Shown one piece after another: positions 7,008 to 17,756 of a DNA stretch of 64,000 nucleotides. The position numbers and the translations under genes are program-made. This stretch comes from Salininema proteolyticum (GTDB lineage Bacteria; Actinomycetota; Actinomycetes; Mycobacteriales; Micromonosporaceae): contig NZ_JBHUNX010000001.1 of assembly GCF_042685645.1 (NCBI RefSeq), positions 2,108,001-2,172,000 on the forward strand, read 5' to 3'. Each line of letters opens with the position of its first letter. The stretch's first letter is position 1. The notes below the pieces were generated by a model that did not search any database, was not told where the DNA came from, and was given only the letters and a program-made list of their open reading frames with translations.

Positions 7008-9108
7008 CTACCAGCGGCGCTTTCCGCCACCGCCGTGGCGCTTGCCGCCCCTGCGGTCGTCGCCGCGGTCGTCGAACTCGCGCCAGTTGCCGCGGTCGCT
7101 CTTGCCGGAGAAGCGACCGCCGCCGCGGCGGTCGTCGCCCCGGTCGTCGCGACGGTCGAAGCCGCCGCCCCCGCGCCGGTCGTCGCCCCGGTCGAAGCCG
7201 CCTCCGCGCCGGTCGTCACCGCGGTCGAAACCGCGGTCGTTCTTGCGTCCGCCGAACTTGCCGCCGCGGTCGTCGAAGTCGCGGCCCCGGCGGCGGTCGC
7301 CGCCGAAGTCCCTTCCGCCCCTGCGGTCGCCGCCGAAGTCGCGGCCTCCGCGGCGGTCTCCGAAGTCGCGGTCGCGTCCGCGGCCGTAGCCGCCGCGCTT
7401 GTCCCCGCGACCGCCGCCGCGACGGTCGCCGCCGCGGTCGGAGTAGTCGCGGCGTCCTCCGCGGTCGCCGTGGTCGCGCTTGCCGCGGCCCTTGCCGCCG
7501 CCGCGACGCTCGCTCGGACCCTCGATGATCTCGCGCTCGGCGCGCTCGCGCAGCTCGGCGCCCTTGACGCGGAGGCCCTCGTTGTCCTCCTTGAGGCGCT
7601 CGATCTGGCGCTCCAGGCGCTTGACCTCGCGGTCGTTGACGGTGATCTGGCGCTCAGCCTTGGCGGCGCGCAGTTCGGTGAAGTTGCGGGCGCCCAGCAG
7701 CTCGACGGTCGGCGCCTCGAAGTTGTCGCGGACGTAGTGGCGCTGGGCCTCTACTCCGGCACGCTCGATGAGCTGGAACATCTGGCGGTTCTGGTGCGGC
7801 AGCACCAGGGTGGCGACCGTTCCGGACTCTCCGGCACGGGCGGTGCGCCCGGCGCGGTGGAGGTAGTCCTTGTGGTTCTTGGGCGGGTCGACGTGCAGCA
7901 CGAAGTCGACGCCGTCGACGTGGATGCCTCGGGCGGCCACGTCCGTGGCGACCAGGGCGTCGAGCTTGCCGTCCTTGAAGCGGTCGAGGGTGCGGCTGCG
8001 GTCGGCCTGGCTCATGCCGCCGTGCAGGCCCGCGGCGTTGACGCCGGACTCGACCAGTTCCTCGGCGATGCGGTCGACGGCCAGCTGTGTGCGGACGAAG
8101 ACCATCGTGTTGCCGGGGCGCCCGGCGATCGCGGCGGTCATGTCGCGCTTGTCGCGGGGGGCCGATCAGCAGCAGGTGGTGCGTCATCGTGGTGACGGCG
8201 CCGGCCGACGGGTCGACCGAGTGCTCGACCGGCTCGGTGAGGTACTTGCGGACGAGGACGCCGATCTCCTGCTCGAGGGTGGCGGAGAAGAGCATGCGCT
8301 GTCCGTCGTCGGGAAGCTGGTCGAACAGCTCCTCGACCTCGGGCAGGAAGCCCATGTCGGCCATCTGGTCGGCCTCGTCGAGGACGGCGATGTCGACGTC
8401 GGCCAGGCTGGCCTCGCCGCGCGAGATGAGGTCGCGCAGGCGGCCGGGCGTGGCGACGAGGACGTCGACGCCGCGGCGCAGGGCCTCGATCTGGCGGGAG
8501 AACGCGGTGCCTCCGCAGACGACCTTCATGGAGATGCCGATGGCGTCGCCGTAAGGCTCGAGGGACTCGGCGACCTGCATGGCCAGTTCGCGGGTCGGGG
8601 TCAGCAGGACGGCGCGCGGGCGGCCGGGGGCGGTGCGGACGCCGTCCTCGGCCAGGCGGGTCAGGGCCGGCAGGCCGAAGGCCATGGTCTTGCCCGAGCC
8701 GGTGCGGCCGCGTCCGAGGACGTCGCGCCCGTTGAGGGCGTCGGGGATCGTGGCCGTCTGGATCGGGAAGGGCTCGGTGATGCCCTTGGAGGCGAGCGCG
8801 GCGACGATGGTGTCGGGCAGGCCGAGGTCGTCGAATCCGAGGGCCTTCTTCTCCGGCTTCTCCGGGGCCTCCTCGGCGGGGGCGTCCTCCTGCTTCGGGG
8901 CCTCTTCGGCCGGGGCCTCGGCCACGGGGGCCTCCTCCTCGGCGGGGGCCTGCTCCGGGACCTCGACGGTCTCGGGCTGCGCCTCTTCGGCGGCGGCCTC
9001 CGGCTGCGGGGCCGGCGCGTCGTCGGCGGATTCGGGGGTGTCGATGTGCTGCTCGGAGCCGGACTCCGGTGTGCGGGCAGCGTCGTCGAGGGTGTTTTCG
9101 ATGGTCAT
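7008..9108 (-). pseudogene. DEAD-box RNA helicase with apparent +1 frameshift
   Basis: This ATP-dependent RNA helicase is encoded in two overlapping frames. The first part (ATG 9108) has an acidic Glu/Ala/Pro-rich N-terminus, a Q motif, Walker A GRTGSGKT, VLDEADQM and the motif III SAT. The second has the helicase C domain with HRAGRTARAG, then a tail of about 150 residues made of Arg/Gly/Asp repeats, as in RNA-binding RGG tails. The frames join at a run of six G (8156-8161). With five, the sequence would read IGPRDKRDMTAAIAGR and give an intact protein of 699 residues. It could be a sequencing error, a true mutation or recoding. Such helicases act in rRNA assembly and mRNA turnover. Confidence 0.85.
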
Positions 9109-9356
9109 ACGGTGGTAATGCCTTTCGCGGATGCGCAACGCACGTTCCGCGATTTTCTCACCAGGGTCTGAGGTGGAGGGCGGGACGCGCCTGAACTCTC
9201 TGTCGATGCCGCCGAGGGTATGGTCGGCGGTCTTTATGAGGCCGGGCTTCTGTGCTGGGCCTTCTGACTACCCTACAGGACGCCTGTGTTAGCAGGGGCG
9301 TTCGATGCGCAGGGTGTGGGTATTGACACCCCTTCGGGGCGTTTCGTCCGCCCTTT

Positions 9357-9382
9357 CGGGGGAGGGGCGCGCCCCTCCCCCG
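9357..9382. terminator. GC-rich palindromic terminator
   Basis: The perfect palindrome CGGGGGAGGGG-CG-CGCCCCTCCCCCG lies 7 bp past the stop codon of the minus-strand GNAT gene. It has no clear T-run, as is common in actinobacteria. A smaller CCCC-TTC-GGGG hairpin lies at 9329-9339. Confidence 0.6.
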
Positions 9383-9388
9383 CGGGTG

Positions 9389-10411
9389 TCAGGACAGCTT
9401 CTTCTGGTACTCGAGGGCCAGGTCGAGCGGGCGGAAGCCCATGGCCTCGTTGATGGCGTTCATGTGGGCGTTGACGTCGGCGTTGTCGGTGTAGACCTCC
9501 GCGACGTGCGGCTTCGTCTCCTTGAGGGCGCGGAGGTTGGCGATCTTGAGCCACTGTCCGAGCCGGTGCCCGCGGTGGCCGGGGTTGACGATCGTGATGC
9601 CCTGGTAGGCCAGGGGGCGTTCGCGGTCGGCCAGGAGGACGGTGTTGGCGACCAGGTCGCCGGTCCCGCGGTGGATCGCGACGGTCTGGACGTGGTCGTA
9701 ACCGCCGAGCCTGCGGGTCTCGTTGGTGTACTTGCGCTGGTCGACGTCGATCTTGGCCGGTTCGAGGTCGATGTCCCCCAGGGGGACCTCGGCCATGATG
9801 GAGGAGTCGATGCGGGCGAGGCCCTCCTGGAGCTCCTCGGGGGCCGGCCCGGTCCAGGTGCGCAGTTCGTAGTCGGCCGAGGCCTTGGCGTCGGCCCGGT
9901 CGAACAGTTCGGCCTCGCGCTCCGGGGAGAGGGAGTCGACGGCGAAGACCCGGTTGACCACGGTGAGGGCGAGGTCGAATCCGAGCTTCTCGGCGAACAG
10001 GCGCCCCGCGTCGTCGTGGCCGTCGTCGGCGTCGTTCAATGGCGCGTGGGTTCCGGCCAAGAGGTGGCCGCGGCCCTCCGCGCGGGCCACTCCGAGCAGG
10101 TGTTCGTACACGGCGGTGCCGTACCCCTTGCGGCGGTGCCCGGGGTCGGTGACGATGTCGAGGCCCGCCGACTCGGTGTTCGTATTGCGGAACAGTGAGA
10201 TGCTGCCGCCCGCGACCGCGGCCCCATTGCCGTCGCGCAGGAGGTAGTGGCGGACTTCGCGCATCGGCCAGCCGCGTTCGTACTCGACGTGGACCTGGTC
10301 GCGGCTCAAGCTCATTCCGCGGGGCACGTCGTGGTCGAAGGCGGCGATGTAGACGTCGTACAGGGCGTCGAGGGAGGCGGTGTCGCCGGGTTCTATATAG
10401 CTGATCTCCAT
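9389..10411 (-). CDS. tandem GNAT-family N-acetyltransferase
   Basis: The protein of about 340 residues has two GNAT folds. The first carries the acetyl-CoA pyrophosphate loop HRRKGYGTAVYEHLL near residue 105; the second carries HRGHRLGQWLKIANL near residue 290 and ends in a Met-Asn-rich helix (NAHMNAINEAMGF). This tandem layout resembles mycothiol synthase and related actinobacterial acetyltransferases, but MshD identity is not supported and the substrate is unknown. ATG 10411 (MEISYIEPGDTAS) fits the fold start. It has no ribosome site, so the mRNA may be leaderless. It follows the ABC exporter gene in the same direction, 40 bp away. Confidence 0.88.
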   Translation of the reverse strand: MEISYIEPGDTASLDALYDVYIAAFDHDVPRGMSLSRDQVHVEYERGWPMREVRHYLLRDGNGAAVAGGSISLFRNTNTESAGLDIVTDPGHRRKGYGTAVYEHLLGVARAEGRGHLLAGTHAPLNDADDGHDDAGRLFAEKLGFDLALTVVNRVFAVDSLSPEREAELFDRADAKASADYELRTWTGPAPEELQEGLARIDSSIMAEVPLGDIDLEPAKIDVDQRKYTNETRRLGGYDHVQTVAIHRGTGDLVANTVLLADRERPLAYQGITIVNPGHRGHRLGQWLKIANLRALKETKPHVAEVYTDNADVNAHMNAINEAMGFRPLDLALEYQKKLS

Positions 10412-10451
10412 GGGATAAGAATGCGGCGGACCCGCCACCCCCGCAACTGTT

Positions 10452-12326
10452 TTAGGCGTCGTCCCAGCTCTGGGTGCGGTGGAGGTCGGCGTACAGTCCG
10501 CCCTGGTCGAGCAGTTCGCGGTGCGTGCCGCTCTGGGTGACGCGGCCGTCGTCGACGACGAGGATCTTGTCGGCCTTGCGGATCGTCGACAGCCGGTGGG
10601 CGATGACGATGGCCGTCCGCCCTTCCAGGACGGTGTTGAGGGCCCGCTGCACGGCGGCCTCGGACTCGCCGTCGAGGTGCGCGGTGGCCTCGTCGAGGAT
10701 GACGATGGGCGGGGCCTTGAGCATCACCCGCGCGATGGCGAGGCGCTGCTGCTCGCCGCCGGAGAAGCGGTGGCCCCGTTCGCCGACGACGGTGTCGAGA
10801 CCGGAGTCTATGCGGCGCACGACCTCGGCGATCTGCGCGGACTCCAGGGCGGCCCAGATCTCGGCGTCGGTGGCGCCGGGCTTGGCGTAGGCCATGTTGG
10901 CGCGCACCGTGTCGTGGAAGAGGTGGGCGTCCTGGGCGACCATGCCGACGTGGTCGGCGATGGTGGCGAAGGTGAGGTCGCGGACGTCCTGCCCGCCGAG
11001 GCGGACGGCCCCCTCGGTCGCGTCGTAGAGGCGCGGGATGAGCTTGGCGATGGTGGTCTTGCCCGCGCCGGAGGGCCCGACGAGGGCGACCAGCTGCCCG
11101 GGTTCGACACTGAAGTCGATGCCGTGGAGGACCTCCCCTCCGTCGCCGCTCTCGGGGCGGGCGACCACTTCGAGGGAGGCCAGGGACACCTCGTCGGCGC
11201 TCGGGTAGTGGAAGGAGACGTGGTCGAAGGAGACGGAGGAGGCCTCGGCGGGCAGTTCCCGCGCGTCGTCCTTCTCGCGGATGATGGGCCGCAGGTCTAG
11301 GATCTCGAAGACCCGCTGGAAGCTGACCATGGCGCTCATGACGTCGACGCGCACGTTGGACAGCGCCGTCAGGGGGCCGTAGAGGCGGGTCAGGAGCAGG
11401 GCGAGGGTGACGACCGTTCCGGGGTCGAGTTGGCCGTCGAAGACCAGCCAGCCGCCGATGCCGTAGGCGAGGGCCTGGGAGAGCCCCGCGACGAGGGCGA
11501 GCGCGACGATGAAGGTGCGCGCGTACATGGCGGTCGTGACGCCGATGGTGCGTACGCGCCCGGCCTTCTCTGAGAAGGTGCCCTGTTCCTCCTCGGGGCG
11601 GCCGAAGAGCTTGACGAGGGTGGCTCCGCCGACCGTGAAGCGCTCGTTCATCTGGGCGCCCATGTCGGCGTTGAGGTCGTAGGACTCCCGGGTGAGGCCC
11701 GCGAGTTTGCGGCCGACCCTCTTGGCGGGCAGGAGGAAGAGCGGCACGAGCACGAGGGAGAAGAGGGTGATCAGCCACGACTGGGTGAACATGACCGCCA
11801 GGGTGAGGGCCACGGAGATGCCGTTGGAGACCAGTCCGGACAGGGTCGTGGTGAAGGCGCGCTGGGCGCCCATGACGTCGTTGTTGAGGCGCGAGATGAG
11901 CGCGCCGGTCTGGGTGCGGGTGAAGAAGGCGACGGGCATCGCCTGGACGTGGCTGAACACGCCGCGGCGCAGGTCGTAGATGATGCCCTCGCCGAGGCGC
12001 GCGGAGTACCAGCGCTGCAGCAGCGAGGTCCCGGCTTCCAGGACGGCCAGGCCGACGATGATCCCGGCCAGGACGAGGACTCCCGAGCGGGTGCCGCCGG
12101 GGAGGGTCAGCTCGTTGACGACGCGTCCGGCGATGACGGGGACGGCCACGGAGATCGCTGCGGCGACGACGACGGTCAGGAGGAAGACGGCGATCTCGCG
12201 CCGGTAGGGGGCGGCGAAGGAGAGGATCCTCTTGCGGGTCCTCGCGTCGATGGTGACCGACTCTACGTCGCCGTCGTTGCGGCGCATGGCCCGCATCGCT
12301 TCGCGGGCCTCCATTCCCATGGACAC
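10452..12326 (-). CDS. ABC-type exporter, fused membrane and ATPase domains
   Basis: The 624-residue half-transporter has six membrane helices in an ABC exporter type 1 domain (about residues 35-330) and a C-terminal ATPase domain. Visible motifs are Walker A GPSGAGKT, signature FSGGEQQR, Walker B IVILDEATAHLD and the switch His in IAHR. It probably works as a homodimer, or with a partner, in the cytoplasmic membrane, exporting a lipid, peptide or drug that cannot be identified. GTG 12326 starts the frame; ATG 12320 or 12314 are alternatives. It lies 9 bp downstream of the crotonase-like gene, so co-transcription is likely. Confidence 0.93.
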   Translation of the reverse strand: MSMGMEAREAMRAMRRNDGDVESVTIDARTRKRILSFAAPYRREIAVFLLTVVVAAAISVAVPVIAGRVVNELTLPGGTRSGVLVLAGIIVGLAVLEAGTSLLQRWYSARLGEGIIYDLRRGVFSHVQAMPVAFFTRTQTGALISRLNNDVMGAQRAFTTTLSGLVSNGISVALTLAVMFTQSWLITLFSLVLVPLFLLPAKRVGRKLAGLTRESYDLNADMGAQMNERFTVGGATLVKLFGRPEEEQGTFSEKAGRVRTIGVTTAMYARTFIVALALVAGLSQALAYGIGGWLVFDGQLDPGTVVTLALLLTRLYGPLTALSNVRVDVMSAMVSFQRVFEILDLRPIIREKDDARELPAEASSVSFDHVSFHYPSADEVSLASLEVVARPESGDGGEVLHGIDFSVEPGQLVALVGPSGAGKTTIAKLIPRLYDATEGAVRLGGQDVRDLTFATIADHVGMVAQDAHLFHDTVRANMAYAKPGATDAEIWAALESAQIAEVVRRIDSGLDTVVGERGHRFSGGEQQRLAIARVMLKAPPIVILDEATAHLDGESEAAVQRALNTVLEGRTAIVIAHRLSTIRKADKILVVDDGRVTQSGTHRELLDQGGLYADLHRTQSWDDA

Positions 12327-12335
12327 GGCGGGGAC

Positions 12336-12974
12336 CTATCCTGACTCGTCGGCCGGCCGGAGGTCGAGGGCTCCGGCGGCCTCGGTTTCGGCGAGGCGGG
12401 CTTCGCGCCCGGGGGCGGCGAGCCTGCGGGTGAGGGCCTTGTTCTCGACTCTCGCCGGGGTGTGGGCGGCGGCGGTGGCTCGGGCGACCGCCGCCGGTTC
12501 GGGGCCGACGTGGTGGACGTAGCCCAGGGCCGCCAGGCGGTCGGCGTCGAGGATCTGGAGGTGGGCGGCGGCGCCCGCGCGTTCGAGGAGTTCGCGCGAG
12601 TCGATCGGCCAGAGGCGGCCGTCGAGGCCGGGGTCGCCCAGCGTGAGGGCGGCGTCTGGGTCGGCGAGGCGCAGGTCGGCGCAGGAGGCCAGGTTGGCGG
12701 CCATTCCTCGCAGGACCGCTCCGGGGAGCAGGGCGATGACGGTGTGGCTGGGGCTGGCGGTCCACTGTGTCGCCTGGGTCCAGGCGGCGGCGAGGTCGTC
12801 GCCGGCGGGACCGCTCCAATGGCCCGGGGCCCCGAGGCGGAGGACCACGGTGCGGTCCAGGGGGGTGAGGGTGCGCCCGAACTCGGCCAGCTCGGCCAGG
12901 ACCGTGCGGGAGAGGTGCTCAGGGAGCGTCACTTCCACGAGGTCGGGGCGGTGGGCGACGTCTATTCCGGGCAC
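12336..12974 (-). CDS. enoyl-CoA hydratase/isomerase (crotonase-fold) protein, short
   Basis: The 212-residue protein has a weak but recognisable crotonase layout: RTVVLRLGAPGHWSGPAGDDL (oxyanion-hole strand region), then VIALLPGAVLRGMAANLASCADLRLADPDAALTL, the usual G-x(n)-G-G-G-x-x-L-A-x-x-C-D-x-R segment. The second oxyanion Gly and the catalytic Glu are not evident, and it is shorter than the usual 250-290 residues. It may be catalytically changed or inactive. It begins an operon with the downstream ABC exporter. The role is unknown. Confidence 0.7.
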   Translation of the reverse strand: MPGIDVAHRPDLVEVTLPEHLSRTVLAELAEFGRTLTPLDRTVVLRLGAPGHWSGPAGDDLAAAWTQATQWTASPSHTVIALLPGAVLRGMAANLASCADLRLADPDAALTLGDPGLDGRLWPIDSRELLERAGAAAHLQILDADRLAALGYVHHVGPEPAAVARATAAAHTPARVENKALTRRLAAPGREARLAETEAAGALDLRPADESG

Positions 12975-13136
12975 CCGTCCAGACTATCTCGGCCACCGCG
13001 CGGCCTTCACGTTTTCCGGTGGTCCGTCACATTCGCGTGTGTCGCAGGTCGTTCGACCGTTTTGGCGTATGCTGGTCCGAGGACGCCTGAACGACAGTCT
13101 CAGACGTAACGCCCGTGCCCTGTCAGGACCCGCAGA

Positions 13137-14372
13137 GTGAGAGAACCGCCTACCGCCGCCGAGACCATGCCCGCCACAGCGCAATCCATTCCGGCAGAGG
13201 AGGACCGACGACGGCAACTGCGCGACGTAGCGTGGTGGCTGGGCCTCCTCGCCGCGGCCATGTCCGTTTCCGCCGCGGCGGCGCTGTCCTCCGATTCGCC
13301 GTCCGGCCGCCTGCTCGGCTGGTGGCCCTCGGGCGCCTCTCCGTTCCCGACGGTGGGCACGGTGGCGGCCCCGGCGATCCTCGTGGCCGTCCTCGGCTTC
13401 GCCATGCTGCCGCGCACGGCCCGTTGGCCCTGGCACTCGGTCCTGGCCCTGTCCTACATGGGGTCCTTCGCCTGGACGGCGGCCCTCCACACGCAGGTGG
13501 ACACGACGCCCCCGTCCAACTCGACGGCCGCCGCCCGGTGGGGACTGGCGTTCATAGACCAGGTCTCGGCCTCGCGGTTCGGCATAGCGCTCATCCTGTG
13601 CGCGCTGGGGTCGCTGACCACTCCCCTGATCCTCGTGGCCGTCAAGTCCCTGGCCGGCCCGCTGACCGCCCGCACCGTGGCGCCCGTGCTGATCCTCGGC
13701 CCCTGGGCGATCTGGGTGAGCGTGGGCATGGACGGGATCGCGGTGGCCGCGATCGCCGCCGCGGTCGCCTGCGCCGCCAAGGCCTCCGAGCGGCGGGTCC
13801 CCCTGTGGACGGCGCGGGCGTGCGCCGCCTCGGCCGGGGCACTGCTGGCGGCCGCGGTACTGCTGTCCTACAGTGCCGCCTGGTTCGGGCTGACTCTCTT
13901 GTGCGTGTACTACCAGCGCCGCCGGGCGACCGCCATCTGGTGGAGCGCGGCGGCGGGCGTCGCCGTGCTCGGGACCCTCTCCGCCTTCGACCACTCCTGG
14001 CCGGCCGAGCTCGTGGGAACCTACGCGGGGGCCTGGGGCGCCTTGAAGGAGCACCCCGCCCACCTCTGGTCGCTGGCCGCCACGCCGGCGCTCGCCTTCG
14101 CCGCCGCCGGACCCGCCGCCGTGGCGTCGCTGCGTCGCATGGGCGCGCCGACCTGGCCGCTCATGGTCGGCCCCCTGGCCGCGATGGTCTTCACACCGCT
14201 GGTGGCGGGGGCGGTGCCCCGCGCGGGACTGGCCTGGATCGCGCTCACGCCGTGGCTGGTCATAGCGGCGACGGCCAACCGCGAGGGCCGGCGCAGCCCG
14301 GTGTCGCCCGCGCCGCTGGTCTCCACCGCGGTCGCGGCCGTCGGCGCGATCCTCGTCGTCTACGCGGTCTGA
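13137..14372 (+). CDS. polytopic membrane protein of unknown function
   Basis: The 411-residue protein has about ten hydrophobic segments, for example VAWWLGLLAAAMSVSAAAAL, APAILVAVLGFAML, APVLILGPWAIWVSV and STAVAAVGAILVVYAV. Short loops and a cytoplasmic-looking basic N-terminus suggest an integral membrane protein. Its layout recalls actinobacterial glycosyltransferase-like (mannosyltransferase) membrane proteins, but no catalytic motif is clear. GTG 13137 or ATG 13167 could start it; neither has a strong ribosome site. It is divergent from the crotonase gene and convergent with ABC-F, only 6 bp away. Confidence 0.72.
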   Translation: MREPPTAAETMPATAQSIPAEEDRRRQLRDVAWWLGLLAAAMSVSAAAALSSDSPSGRLLGWWPSGASPFPTVGTVAAPAILVAVLGFAMLPRTARWPWHSVLALSYMGSFAWTAALHTQVDTTPPSNSTAAARWGLAFIDQVSASRFGIALILCALGSLTTPLILVAVKSLAGPLTARTVAPVLILGPWAIWVSVGMDGIAVAAIAAAVACAAKASERRVPLWTARACAASAGALLAAAVLLSYSAAWFGLTLLCVYYQRRRATAIWWSAAAGVAVLGTLSAFDHSWPAELVGTYAGAWGALKEHPAHLWSLAATPALAFAAAGPAAVASLRRMGAPTWPLMVGPLAAMVFTPLVAGAVPRAGLAWIALTPWLVIAATANREGRRSPVSPAPLVSTAVAAVGAILVVYAV

Positions 14373-14378
14373 CGGCGG

Positions 14379-15998
<1,620 letters not shown>

Positions 15999-16200
15999 TA
16001 ATTCCTCCTGGTAGATAGCAAGTCTCGCGCCGCGAGGCCAAGTGTCAAGTGTAGGGGCAACCGGGCCGCTCGGTCGAACGCTTTTCACCCCTCAGTGAGG
16101 CGCATCGCGTCGAGGCGGCCACTCACCGTGACCGGCGTTTCCGCCGTTCGGACGACCCCGCTCGCCCGAAGAGGGACAGTTCGATATCGCGCGTTCCAGA

Positions 16201-16229
16201 TTGGACGTGCTATCGCACGTTAGTAGAAT
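16201..16229 (+). promoter_or_regulatory. near-consensus SigA promoter of the M23 peptidase gene
   Basis: TTGGAC (16201-16206), a 17-base spacer and TAGAAT (16224-16229) match the vegetative promoter consensus well. The spacer carries a small dyad, GTGC-TATC-GCAC, which could be an operator. The start codon is 38 bases past the -10 box. Confidence 0.6.
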
Positions 16230-16266
16230 TGTTGTCCGAATCGGGTTCGTTAGGCTCGCCCGCATC

Positions 16267-17088
16267 ATGGCTAATCACCGAGAAAATTCCGAGCCGAAGC
16301 CGGAAGACACGCAGAACCTCCGGATCCGTGCGATTCTTCGCCGCCGCCACATGCGCCGCGACCGCCACGCCTGGCGCATCGTCGCCGCGGCCCTCACCGC
16401 CGTCGTCCTGACCGGAGGAAGCGTCGCGTACGCCAACACCGCGCGGGTCGACCAGAAGGACCCGCAGGCCACCGAGGCCTACTTCGCCTCCCACAAGCTC
16501 CAGGACCGCCAGACGGAGGAGGACGAGCTCTCCGAGGCCCAGTCCATCCTCGAGGAGCGCATCCAGAAGGAAAAGGCCGCCGAGAAGGCCGCCGCGGAGA
16601 AGAAAAAGGCCGAGGAAGAAAAGAAGAGAAAGGCCGAAGAGGCCAAAAAGAAAGCCGAAGAAGAAAAGCGCAAGGCCGAAGAGGAGAAGAAGAAGGCAGC
16701 AGAGCCGAATTGGCAGCTCCCCTCCTCCGCCTCCATTTCCTCCGGTTACGGCATGCGCTGGGGCGCCATGCACAACGGCCTCGACTTCGCCGCCGACATG
16801 GGCTCCGACGTGAACGCGATCGGCGGCGGCACCGTCACCTTCGCCGGCGTCAACGGCGGCTTCGGCAACCTGGTCATCATCGACCACGGCAACGGCATCG
16901 AGAGCTACTACGGCCACAACTCGGCGATCAACGTCTCCGTCGGCGACAAGGTCTCGCGCGGCGACGTCATCGCCCAGGTCGGCTCCACCGGCGACTCGAC
17001 CGGTCCGCACATCCACCTCGAAGTCCACGTCAACGGTGAGCCCACCGAGCCCACCGCGTGGTTCCGCGGCAAGGGCGTCGACGTCTGA
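16267..17088 (+). CDS. M23 family metallopeptidase, membrane-anchored with coiled coil
   Basis: The 273-residue protein has a basic N-terminal cytoplasmic stretch, one membrane helix or signal anchor (about 38-56), a highly charged Lys/Glu/Ala coiled coil (about 85-145) and a C-terminal LytM/M23 domain. The zinc ligands and catalytic residues are visible as H169 and D173 (HNGLD), H217 (YYGH), and H248 and H250 (HIH). This suggests an active peptidoglycan endopeptidase outside the membrane, for cell-wall remodelling during growth or division. ATG 16267 is chosen because the upstream in-frame start coincides with the promoter. Confidence 0.92.
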   Translation: MANHRENSEPKPEDTQNLRIRAILRRRHMRRDRHAWRIVAAALTAVVLTGGSVAYANTARVDQKDPQATEAYFASHKLQDRQTEEDELSEAQSILEERIQKEKAAEKAAAEKKKAEEEKKRKAEEAKKKAEEEKRKAEEEKKKAAEPNWQLPSSASISSGYGMRWGAMHNGLDFAADMGSDVNAIGGGTVTFAGVNGGFGNLVIIDHGNGIESYYGHNSAINVSVGDKVSRGDVIAQVGSTGDSTGPHIHLEVHVNGEPTEPTAWFRGKGVDV

Positions 17089-17111
17089 CAGACCTCAACC
17101 CCGTCCCACCC

Positions 17112-17141
17112 GGGGGCCGTCGCACTCGCGGCGGCCCCCTT
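17112..17141 (+). terminator. intrinsic terminator after the M23 peptidase gene
   Basis: GGGGGCCGTCGC, loop ACTC, GCGGCGGCCCCC, then TT. It forms a 12-bp stem with one G-U pair just past the peptidase stop codon. Confidence 0.75.
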
Positions 17142-17280
17142 CTCGTGCCCCGAGAGTCCTGAGCCGCACACCCCGTACGTTCCCAGCTACCTGACAGCGG
17201 TCGATACTAGAGTGGGGCGAGGCGCCCCTTCCGGGACGCCCGGAGTCCAGACCCCAGGCCTGAGAAAGTAGGAACGGCCC

Positions 17281-17751
17281 ATGTCCACCACCAGCACCGC
17301 CCCGTCGGACGGGGAGCGCCCCTCCGCCGCCCCGGCGCTCCAGGAGTCCCTGGCCGAGCTGATCGACCTGTCCCTGCTGGGAAAGCAGGCGCACTGGAAC
17401 GTCTACGGCAAGAACTTCCGCGCCCTCCACCAGCAGCTCGACGACGTCGTCGAGTTCGCGCGGCAGTCGGCCGACACCGTCGCCGAGCGGCTGGTCGCCA
17501 TCGGGGCGAACGCCGACGGACGCGCCTCCACCGTCGCCGCCGAGTCCGGCCTCCCCGCCCTCGAGGAGGGCTCGCTCCCCGACACCACGGTCGTGACCTT
17601 CATGGTCGAGGCCTACACGACGACCATCGCCAACATGCGCCACCGCATCGAGGCCCTCGGCTCCACCGACTCCGTCAGCCAGGACCTCCTCATCGGCATC
17701 ACCGCCGAGCTCGAGAAGCAGAGCTGGATGTTCCAGGCCGAGATGGCCTAG
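17281..17751 (+). CDS. Dps family DNA-binding/ferroxidase protein
   Basis: The 156-residue protein has the Dps ferritin-like four-helix bundle. The ferroxidase ligands lie in LLGKQAHWNVYGKNFRALH and in LDDVVEFARQSAD, with the conserved D and E spacing of the inter-subunit iron site. The dodecamer oxidises and stores iron, using peroxide, and protects DNA in stress. The first 17 residues are a flexible tail. The ATG has a TAGGAA ribosome site. A TACTAG -10-like box lies near 17204. The following gene starts 5 bp after the stop, so the two are co-transcribed. Confidence 0.93.
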   Translation: MSTTSTAPSDGERPSAAPALQESLAELIDLSLLGKQAHWNVYGKNFRALHQQLDDVVEFARQSADTVAERLVAIGANADGRASTVAAESGLPALEEGSLPDTTVVTFMVEAYTTTIANMRHRIEALGSTDSVSQDLLIGITAELEKQSWMFQAEMA

Positions 17752-17756
17752 GGCTC

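Noticed and set aside
7000..7510. Repeat array that might be a CRISPR or satellite
   Set aside because: The repeats are in frame with the helicase and encode its Arg/Gly tail. No CRISPR array was noticed anywhere in the window.
10393..12819. Long minus-strand frame of 808 codons over the ABC exporter and crotonase genes
   Set aside because: It is an alternative frame of the exporter, made almost only of Arg, Pro and Gly residues; the real genes explain the DNA.
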